A stretch of DNA of 64,000 nucleotides from Plantago major (Eukaryota; Streptophyta; Magnoliopsida; Lamiales; Plantaginaceae), in the NCBI GenBank assembly GCA_026545765.1, contig CM048842.1, positions 19,680,667 to 19,744,666 of the forward strand. The letters are read 5' to 3'. The position numbers and the translations under genes were made by a program. The notes beneath the pieces were generated by a model, which was not told the DNA's origin, did no database searches, and worked only from the letters and a program-made list of their open reading frames with translations. This document shows, piece by piece, positions 56,363 through 64,000 of the stretch (the first letter of the stretch is position 1; every line of letters begins with the position of its first letter).

Positions 56363-56694
56363 TTAGCGACGGATCGCTATCCGTCGCTAAAATCGATTTT
56401 TTTAAAATTTTTTTTCTTTTTTTTATTCTGGTCAACTTATTTAGGGACGGATATAATATCCGTCCCTAAATAACGACGGATAAAAATATCCGTCGCCATA
56501 AATAACGACAGATAAAAATATCCGTCGCCAAATTAGCGACGGAAAAATATCTGTCGTTATTTGGCGACGGATTAGTGACGGATTTGAGACGGATTGATCG
56601 AATTCGCTCAATCCGTCTCCAATCCGTCGCTAGGTTAGCGACGGATTATTTTCGTCGCTATCCCCCGTCGCTAAACGGGGGATTTCTTGTAGTG
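56363..56694. repeat. CACTA right subterminal repeats
   Basis: Repeated inverted units of tagcgacggat/atccgtcgcta, including near-perfect hairpins (agcgacggatcgctatccgtcgct near 56365), ending in cttgtagtg, the inverted terminus. Confidence 0.92.
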
Positions 56695-56732
56695 TTAGGT
56701 AATAGGTTTTAAAGATAGTCATCGTTGACTGA

Positions 56733-56749
56733 TCAAAAAGGGGAAAATT
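56733..56749 (+). other. Polypurine tract before the copia LTR
   Basis: tcaaaaaggggaaaatt directly precedes the LTR start TGTTAGG. A purine run abutting the left side of an LTR marks it as the 3' LTR of the element to the left (ORF at 47.2-49.1 kb). Confidence 0.75.
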
Positions 56750-58361
56750 TGTTAGGAATATCTGTTTAGATTTTGATCAGCAATCTAATGACTTATCTTA
56801 GCTCAGAAAGGTAACTAGTACTCTTAGTTCACTTGAACATTTGTAAAAGAGGAAGTTTACTGAGTATGTTAGTCTAGCAAATCTTGTATAGGATGTTAGG
56901 TCTCTGAATGTAATTTTTATATCCTTGAAGAAGACCAAAAAGGAGGCATCCGACAGAAGAGTTCAATGTATTGAAGATTCGAAGACTGCACAAAGATTGC
57001 TGAAGACTAAGGAAATTGGTCTCCTCAGATACCTTCTTCCAGATACCTTGAAGAAACAAGTGTTTTTCAATAAACAAGTTTCACAAAAGATATCTGAGAA
57101 CACAAGGTTACTGAGTAAGGAAAAGTGCCCACAGAAACCCACGCTCAGATACCTTGGATAAAACTATATTTCTGGGAAACAATGTTTCAATAGGTATCCG
57201 GAGAAGTGAAGGTCTCTGGAAAAGGACATGCAATGCTTAAGAAAGCGTGCATAGTTCTGTTGGCACTACAGGACAAAAATAGTACAGTGCAATAAATGCA
57301 CAGATAGAGACATCTGAACAAAAGAGGAAATCTCTGAAAAGAGACAATGTCTTCTGCAGTACTATCTACAGGTATCAATAGTTTGAATTTCATTGTGCTT
57401 AACAGATATTATTCAAACGACATGATTTTCAACTATAAATATCACCACTTAGAATGCTTGAAAACACACACAGAACTTACACATCTACGAACTTATTCTT
57501 TCAAGCATACAAGCCTTCAACCTACTTATTCTCTAGCTTACTGTTGCGACCAAGATCTTGAATTCTAAGTAGTATGAAAGTTCTAAGTGTTCTGATCCTG
57601 AACAAGTAGTGCTATCTGCGAAGGAGTTGAATCAAAAGATCAAGTATCTGAGATTCGTTCTCTAGAACATTTAACATAGACTTGGGTCAGTGAAGAACAT
57701 ATCACCACACATTGTGAAGTGTGTTAAGTGATTCTTGTTCTATAGAGTATTCCTACATAACTGAGAAAGTTATTAAGACTACTCACCTGACAAACTACCT
57801 TAACCAACACCACACACGGCGTGGAGTACAAGAAGTACTTAGTTTGGAAAACTAAGGAACAACTCCAAGGCTACTGAGCACATGATGTACTTAGTTTGGA
57901 AAACTAAGGAATAGCTCAAAGGTTTCTGAGTACAGGAAGTACTTGGCTGAGAAAGCTGGGGAATAATCAGGGGGAACACTTGGTTGGGAACCTACTGTAA
58001 AAGGAAATCAAGGGATAGGATTATTGTAAGGAGAACTCAATATCTATCATAGTGAATTTCAAGTCCTGAGAAAGGGCGAGTTGATTAGTTGAGGGATTAC
58101 GCCACCCTCAGATACCACTATAAAGATCTGTGTTATTTACTTTCTGCAACTTATTAATTGCTTTATTTACCTTGCTGTGTATTTACACACTTATATCTTG
58201 CAAAGAACATGCACTTATCACATAGAAAGTCTTCCGCTCTTTGAATATAAGTATCAGATATCTTCACACATATCTGAGAAACTGTTTTATCATCAAAAGT
58301 TTTAAAAGACTATTCACCCCCCTCCCTCTAGTCTTTTACTTAGTCGTTATATGGACCAACA
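56750..58361 (+). mobile_element. Copia LTR shared by left and right internal regions
   Basis: TGTTAGGAATATCTG to ATGGACCAACA, 1612 bp, collinear with the solo LTR at 7406-9012. On its left is a polypurine tract (3' LTR character); on its right gag starts at once (5' LTR character). No TGGTATCAGAGC-type primer site follows, and the gag ATG at 58351 overlaps the last 11 bp of the LTR. It carries the four-unit hairpin array (57823-57997). Confidence 0.85.
57823..57997 (+). repeat. Four-unit hairpin array, second copy
   Basis: Hairpins CTTAGTTTggAAAACTAAG (twice), TTGGCTgagaAAGCTGG and TTGGTTgggAACCTA in the same spacing as at 8481-8655. The intervening words 'aactc...ggtttctgagta' also repeat. 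Confidence 0.72.
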
Positions 58362-59583
58362 AGCTATCGAAGTTATAAAGAATGGCCCCATTGTCATCCA
58401 ACGAGAGAAGCAAGTCGTTGAAGTTTCAAATGGTCGAGACAAAGAACCTACTGACACAGATGCTGCTAGTTCCTCCACATCTGGTACAACTACAACTGCT
58501 AGACCAACTGGTGAAATTGCTTATGAACCAAAGCCCAGACATCTCTGGACATCGGAAGATTCCAAGAGAAATAGGCTAGATGGTCAAGCAAGAAACATCA
58601 TCATATAGTGCAAACTGTGGTGTGCAAAATCAGCGAAAGAAGCCTGGTCACTGATTGATGAAATCTGTGCCGGTACTAAGAAAACCAAGGAAAAACAAGT
58701 TCGAAGTTTTGAAGCTCATATTCCAAAACTTTAAACAAGGTCCCACTGAGACTCTTGAAGAACTTGATTTCAGGTTCACAACACTGATGAGTGAAATGGC
58801 TGCACTTGGTGAAAGTGAGAGATATTCTAACTCTGAAAAGGTTAAGACTATCGTGAGAAGTTTAAATCAAAACTGGGAACATACTCAGTACTTCTATTTC
58901 AGCCAAGGAATGCCTAACATCACTCCAGTGGAGCTTTTCTCACACTTGGCAATTGTGAACTATGAGACAAAGCAAAGAGGACATATGGTTGCTGAAACAT
59001 CGCAGAATGTCGCTCTAGTAACTCAAGGTACTTCTGAAAAGAAGGATGCCAAAGAGGTGACTGAGGAAAATGCTCTTGCTATAAAGAATATGAGAAAGTA
59101 CGTCAGTCAGGAAATTGAAAGAAGAATGACCAAAGAGAAGCTGAAAAAGAATTTAGGTCCAAACTATCACCAGTACAAGAGTATGCAATTGACTAGCTCG
59201 CTGAACAAGCCTGCTCAGCAAGCATCGAGTATAGAGGGAGCAGAAATCGGAAATGATATCTATTTCTATTGTTAGGAACCTGGTCACTTTAAAAGAGACT
59301 GCCCAGCTTACAACAAGCAAAAGACAGGTGACAAGAAAGATAGGAGAAATTTCAAGAGAGGTCAGAGAGCTATGCTCACTGAAGAAAGGAAAAAGATTCA
59401 AATCCAACTGGATGCTCTTGATCTGGACTCTGAGTCTGAGGATGAAGACTCAGATGATTCTAAACTTCCTTCACCAGAGTTGTGTGGCATCACTCATGGA
59501 TTGGTTGACTTTGGTCAAAAGAAGAAGGAAATGTACGGGGCTGCTGAGGAGATCTATCCAGATTGCTCAAACATCGAGCCATG
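58351..59583 (+). pseudogene. Copia gag, broken
   Basis: Gag builds the particle and binds RNA. The frame from ATG 58351 has KNGPIVIQREKQVVEVSNGR and then PRHLWTSEDSKRNRLDGQA, stops at 58606, and continues in another frame from 58655 (QGPTETLEELDFRFTTLM, SEKVKTIVRSLNQNWE, TPVELFSHLAIVNYETKQR, VSQEIERRMTKEKLKK). The zinc knuckle near 59262-59300 is damaged: the first Cys is Tyr and a TAG follows the second Cys before EPGHFKRDC. After it come a basic part (KRGQRAMLTEERKK) and an acidic serine stretch (DSESEDEDSDDSK) to a TGA at 59581. The intronic copia fragment at 18.1 kb has an intact knuckle of the same family. Confidence 0.85.
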
Positions 59584-59587
59584 ACTA

Positions 59588-60300
59588 ATGGCTGATGAGG
59601 TAACCACTATTTCTCGATTTATAAATTATGAGAGTGATGAGGAAGGAATCAAAGATCTAGAACACCTCAGAAAGGAACTTGATCTTTATGAAAGAGAATT
59701 TATGGTTGTCCAATCTAGAACCAAAATTCTTGAAGCTGAAAAGATATCTCTTGAAAAGGAGTGCTCACAACTGCAAAACCTATCTGAGACAAAGGATGCT
59801 GAAAATGCATTTTTAAAGGCACATATAGCTGAGATAGGTAAGTTACACGAAGAGGCAATTGAGATACTTCAAAAGAAGTGCGAAGGTCTTCTTTCTGAGC
59901 ATGATGAACTAAAAAAAAAAAGAATTATCCTTCCAATCCTATGCTAAAGCTTGTGACACTCTCACTGAAGTACACTCTTACCTAAGAGACCCTTCAGAGA
60001 AAGGAGGACTTGAGCTAGACACAAAAATAAATAGTTCTACCACTCTGAACAAGAGTGACGAACGAATGACATTTGTTATTGGTCAGGAAGGTGGTTTCCA
60101 AACAACCTATAGCATTGGTCAGAAAGCTAAGGTTGCTGATAAAGGAAAGGCAGTTGCGACCAAACCTTTAAGGAAAAACACAAGTCCCAAATAAATCTGT
60201 TGGGAAAGTTCTTGTAAAGGAACAACACACTGGAAAGTGTAATCACCCACAGTGCTATGTCTCTCAGAAAGGGAAGATTGTTGGAGCTGGTCTCTAATTC
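59588..60300 (+). pseudogene. Copia gag C-terminal coiled coil, broken
   Basis: Frame 59588-59947 begins MADEVTTISRFINYESDEEG and is a continuous coiled coil (LRKELDLYEREFMVVQSRTK, KDAENAFLKAHIAEIGKLHE). An A run near 59911-59921 shifts the frame; further text (EVHSYLRDPSEKGGLELDTK) follows in another frame to about 60050, and basic/glycine pieces to about 60300. Long Gag proteins with C-terminal coiled coils are described for Sireviruses, which supports that placement. Stops at several points preclude a product. Confidence 0.68.
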
Positions 60301-60806
60301 ACGTTTTCTGGAAAGAAAAATGATCCAGAGACTAGTAAGGCTGCTGAGAGAAGATCTCAGTCGGCACCAGGTGCTCGAAATGGCATTGGCTACAAAGCCA
60401 TCGGAAAACTACTTGCTCATGAGTACAAACTAGAGCAAGAGCGATGGATGAAAGCTAGGGTTGCTCACAACAACAATCAGAAGTGGAAGAAAGAACAAAT
60501 CACAAGCAATCTGAATGCCAGGGCTAGAAGGAACTGAGAAGGAAAGCTAAGTTTGCTGAAAAGCAGACTCAACAACCTGACAGGTATCTGAAAGCACCAC
60601 GAGGAGCACCAAGGAACACTCCAAGAAGGAAAATAGTTCTTGATAGTAATGATATTAGTCATTTACCTAGAATTCCTCCTTATGTTTCTATCAGATAAAA
60701 CAATGTCCCTAAGAAATTCATTCAAAAGTGGATTCCTACTGGAAGATTCTTTAGTCTAGATGGTTCCATTGTTGGGATGAGAACATAACTCCATGTTTCC
60801 TATTTT
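60301..60806 (+). other. Decayed gag-pol linker
   Basis: Short fragments in different frames (GKLLAHEYKLEQERWMKARV near 60404; a basic PRGAPRNTPRRK near 60600) separated by stops. This corresponds to the region between gag and protease; no domain can be assigned. Confidence 0.5.
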
Positions 60807-62067
60807 GTGCATAACACTCTAAAGAAGAATCTAACGTGGCACTTTGATAGTCGGTGTGGGAAGCACATGACAGGAGACAAAGCAAATCTGGTTAACTACA
60901 GAGTGTGTCATACAGGACCAGATATCAGGCTTGCTGGAGGAGAAGTGATTCCAACCGTAGGATTTGGAGATCTTAAGTTGGGAGCCCTTACAATCACTGG
61001 AGTACTACATGTAGAGGGATTGAAATATAATCTTCTCAGCATGAGTCAATTTACTGACAAGGGGTTCTCAGTGAAGATCAAATCTAAATTCTGCAAATTG
61101 ATTGACAATGAGTCAAAGCAGGTAGTCTTGGTTGCTAGGCGGAAAGGAAGTCTGTATGTTGCTGATTGGGCATCTGCCACAACTGAAGAATGCCTCATGG
61201 TGAGTCAATCTGGCTACACTGAAGAAAATTGTCTATGGCACAAAATGATGAGTGACTTGAATTTTAAAACTCTGAATAAGCTAGCCAAGAAAGAATTGGT
61301 CGTTGGATTACCTAAAATGGCATAAAGAAAAGATGGTGTATGTTTAGCTTGCCAATTAGGGAAACAAGCCAAAACATCTTTCAAGTCTAAAACTAGACAT
61401 TCTAGTGTGAGGCCACTGCAACTGTTATATATGGATCTCTTTGAGTCCTCAGTAACTAGTTGTGCAGGAAAGAAGTATGGTCTGGTTGTTGTAGATGACT
61501 ACTCAAGATTCACTTAGGTTGTTTTTCTCAAAAAAAAAAAAAAAATCTGACGCAAGGGTCGAGAAACAAAGCCTGCTGAATAAGCTTGAAGTCATGAAAA
61601 ATGACAAGGTATCTGTGATTAGAACAGACCATGGTATTGAGTTTGTAAACCAGTACATAAAAGAGTTTTGTACCTGCGAAGGTATACAACATCAACTATC
61701 TTCAGTAAGGACACCTCAACAAAATGGTGTTGCTGGAAGGAATAATAGGACCCTAAAAGAGGCAACAAGAACAATGCTTGCTAACACTGAAATAAGTGAA
61801 ATCTATTTGGTTGAAGCTGTAAATACAACATGCTACACTCAGAATAGATGTTTGATCAATAAATACCATGACAAGACTCCCTATGAGCTATTGATTGGTA
61901 GACTCCCTAGTATCAAATATTTAAGGGTGTTTAGTTGCAGATGTTTTGTTCTTAACAATGGAAAAGAATATCTAAGAACATTTCAACCAAAGGCAGATGA
62001 AGGAGTATTTCTTAGTTATTCAATGAATAGTAAAGCTTACAGAATCTACAACAAAATGACACAATAG
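60807..62067 (+). pseudogene. Copia protease and integrase part of pol, inactivated
   Basis: Protease processes the polyprotein, integrase inserts the DNA. Frame 60807-61325: the aspartic protease site reads W-H-F-D-S-R-C where D-S-G is expected, so the glycine after the catalytic Asp-Ser is lost; then GAG-pre-integrase text (ENCLWHKMMSDLNFKTLNKLA). After a stop at 61323 the integrase starts (VCLACQLGKQAKTSF, YMDLFESS with first acidic residue), a TAG at about 61516 and a 15-A run (61531-61545) follow. Frame 61495-62067 has RTDHGIEFVN (second acidic residue) and PQQNGVAGRNNRTLKE, where the third catalytic residue Glu is Gly. The frame ends with TAG at 62065. It is enzymatically dead on three counts. 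Confidence 0.88.
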
Positions 62068-62492
62068 ATTGAAGAATCTGTCCATGTAGTATTCTATGAA
62101 GGAAACAAGAAAGTACCCTTGAATGAAGAACTCACAGATAGATTCAAGGAACTTATGATCAAGGATTCTGAACAAGAATCTCCAAAGAGAAATAATTCTG
62201 TCATTCACTTAGAGGATGAGTCTGACGAAGAAAGGCAACCATTGCCAAGTAACAACAAGATGACTCTAAGGCATGATGAAGAGTTTCCTATGAGAAATCC
62301 AGAAATGGATCAAGTTACTGAGAATCTTCATTATGAAGAGGTCTCCGAGCAGCAGGTTGCTGAGAATCCTGTCTCACATACCCAAGACACTGAACAAGTG
62401 TCAGATATCCCAAACACAGCACATGTGCCATATATCTTAGATACTTATCAAGTATCTTATCATAATCATAATGATATAGAAATGAATAAAAA
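62068..62492 (+). pseudogene. Copia integrase-RT linker, acidic
   Basis: After the TAG at 62065 the frame reads on (EESVHVVFYEGNKK, then 62119-62496 with EDESDEERQPLPSNN, NLHYEEVSEQQ and repeated 'DT(E/Y)QVS' phrases) to a TGA near 62494. Acidic, low-complexity linkers between integrase and RT are usual in copia Pol. Confidence 0.72.
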
Positions 62493-64000
62493 ATGATAAT
62501 GATCCTACAAGTTTCTAAACCCATTATAAAATGGATAAGAGATCATCCTGCAAAGGATGTGATAGGTCCTTTAGACCATGGGGTAAGAACTAGGAGAACA
62601 ATTGCTGAAAATGCAGATTCTCTCTATGGATGTTTCATCTCAAATATTGAACCAAAGACCATTGAAGAAGCATTAAAAGACCAAGATTGGATCTTAGCAA
62701 TGCAAGAAGAGTTGGATCAATTTGAGAGAAACAAAGTCTGGAAACTAGTTCCCTACATTGATGGAATATATGTCATAGGAACTAAGTGGGTTTTCAGAAA
62801 CATGATGAATGAATCTGGTGAAATAACCAGAAACAAAGCAAGGTTGGTTGCCAAGGGATTCACTCAGATTGAAGGACTAGATTTTGATGAGTCATATGCT
62901 CCAGTTGCAAGATTGGATGCAATCAGACTATTTCTAGCCTTTGCAGCTCATAATGACTTTAAAGTTTACCAAATGGATGTCGAGAGTGCATTTCTAAATG
63001 GTGAACTTGTTGAGGAAGTCTATGTTGAGCAACCACCTGGTTTCGAAGTTTCCTCAGAAAGTAAGATGGTCTATAAGCTTCAGAAAGCTCTTTATGGACT
63101 TAAACAAGCTCCAAGAGCATGGTATGACACTTTGACCAAGTACTTGCTGGGAAGTGGATTCAAGAAAGGAGAAGTTGACAAACTCTCTTTACATTGAACC
63201 ATGATGGGAAACTACTCTTAGTACAAGTTTATGTTGATGACATAATCTTTGGATCTAAGGACAAGCAACTTTGTGAAGACTTTGCTGAGCTCATGAAAAG
63301 TAAATTTGAGATGAGTATGATGGGAGAATTGAATTACTTCCTAGGGTTGCAAGTCAAGCAACTTAATGATGCAATATTCTCATTAGGCAAACAATGTATG
63401 CAAAGGATATGCTCAATAAGTTTAATCTAAAGCCTTCTGAAAAGAATGCCAAGATACCTATGAGCATAGGAGCCAAGATGACCTATACTGAATCTAATAA
63501 GAGTGTTGAAGAACACAAGTTTATGAAATTAATTGGGTCTGTACTATACCTTACAGCAAGCAGACCAGATATTCAATATGCAGTTGGTGTATGTGCAAGA
63601 TTTCAGACAAATCCAATGCAATCACACTATAACACTGCTATGAAGATTCTAAGGTGTGTTCAAGGTACTGTAGAAGTTGGATTGTGGTATCCAAAAGAGA
63701 GTGGACTGAGTTTAGTTGGCTATTCAGATGCTGACTATGCTGGATCAATGTTTGATAGAAAAAGTACTTCAGGAACATTTCAATTCCTTGGTGCTAGATT
63801 GATATCATGGTTCAGCAAGAAGCAAAACTCAATTGCCACTTTAACCACAGAAGCAGAGTATATTGCTGATGGGTGTTGTGCTTCAAAAATCTTGTGGATA
63901 CAACAACAACTCAAAGACTATGAGATCATTGAAGAGAAAACTCCTATTTTCTGTGATAACACAAGTGCTATTGCCATAACTCAGAATCCTAAGTTTCATG
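62493..64000 (+). pseudogene. Copia reverse transcriptase and RNase H, broken, runs off the window
   Basis: RT copies the RNA into DNA; RNase H removes the template. Frame 62493-63197 contains [69 protein letters not shown] (first Asp), and [14 protein letters not shown] one-base loss near 63180 shifts to the frame 63194-63430 with YVDDIIFGS (the polymerase Asp pair) and GELNYFLGLQV. Another frame change near 63395 leads to LTASRPDIQYAVGV, and RNase H with SDADYAG, TTEAEYIA and FCDNTSAIAI up to the window edge. The active-site residues of RT and RNase H are kept; only frame breaks are seen. The 3' LTR, if present, is beyond the window. Confidence 0.9.

Larger units (their letters stand above)
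49203..56694 (-). mobile_element. CACTA (En/Spm) transposon, 7.5 kb
   Basis: Left end CACTACAAAAATATCC; right end, as complement, CACTACAAGAAATCCCC. The 3-bp target duplication TTA is exact (49200-49202 and 56695-56697). Subterminal regions are full of the inverted repeat tagcgacggat / atccgtcgcta (49216-49590 and 56363-56690). Two genes lie on the minus strand: the TNPD-type transposase (about 55595-52835, with a further exon to 51968) and a second, TNPA/Transposase_24-like gene (about 51840-49884). Both look largely readable, and the ends and duplication are unbroken, so this is the youngest-looking large insertion here. Confidence 0.95.

Noticed and set aside
1..64000. tRNA, rRNA, snoRNA, riboswitch or microRNA genes
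   Set aside because: I saw no cloverleaf, rRNA-like or riboswitch core sequence. Hairpins found are short and repeat-associated, so I did not call microRNAs.

Overview
The window is repeat-rich, AT-rich nuclear DNA of a flowering plant, probably a eudicot; I cannot name the species. Evidence: plant-type GT-AG introns, a carotenoid cleavage dioxygenase 1 (CCD1) gene, and plant transposon families (PIF/Harbinger, hAT, CACTA, Stowaway, Ty1/copia, Ty3/gypsy) nested in one another. I found no rRNA, tRNA, CRISPR array or prokaryotic operon. The only recognisable host gene is CCD1, and it looks dead. Layout, 0-9 kb: a minus-strand retrotransposon edge, a foldback (MULE-like) element at 1.39-2.01 kb, a decayed PIF/Harbinger transposon (transposase 2.53-4.17 kb split by a Stowaway MITE, Myb/SANT ORF1 4.50-5.70 kb), a second Myb/SANT-like pseudogene on the minus strand (6.19-7.28 kb), and a 1.6-kb solo copia LTR (7.41-9.01 kb). 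10.1-21.1 kb: CCD1. The introns are full of MITEs and one holds a copia gag+LTR fragment. Three consecutive middle exons (13.95-14.59 kb) lie in inverted orientation, and two frameshifts and a lost splice acceptor are visible. 21.8-38.6 kb: a gypsy pile. A minus-strand element runs from its 3' LTR (23.4-24.9 kb) to its integrase (37.4-38.6 kb). Inside it sits a plus-strand Athila/Tat-like element (25.84-35.01 kb, CTTCT on both sides) that carries gag but no pol. That element contains a solo LTR of the first family (28.07-29.61 kb) and a 1.46-kb internally deleted gypsy element (30.96-32.42 kb, GGTAT duplication). 38.6-47.2 kb: a long LTR with a Met-tRNA-type primer binding site (42.59 kb), split by a minisatellite-bearing insertion, followed by an internally deleted hAT element (43.39-46.96 kb). 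47.2-64.0 kb: a copia (Sirevirus-like) complex: an extra 3' ORF, a 7.5-kb CACTA transposon with TTA duplications (49.20-56.69 kb), a polypurine tract and LTR (56.75-58.36 kb), then gag and pol running off the right edge. All coding regions of the complex are broken. The most unusual signal is not a gene. Five unrelated repeat families here carry clusters of short, mostly GC-rich hairpins in their non-coding parts, four of them in LTRs: 1.57-1.72, 8.48-8.65/57.82-58.00, 23.3/24.5/28.6/37.1, 26.1/30.45/34.1 and 39.89-39.99 kb. In two families the cluster occurs both in the LTR and in the internal region, and arm pairing is kept although sequence diverges. Otherwise the genes do not act as a pathway: the window records transposon bursts and the decay of a carotenoid-cleavage gene.
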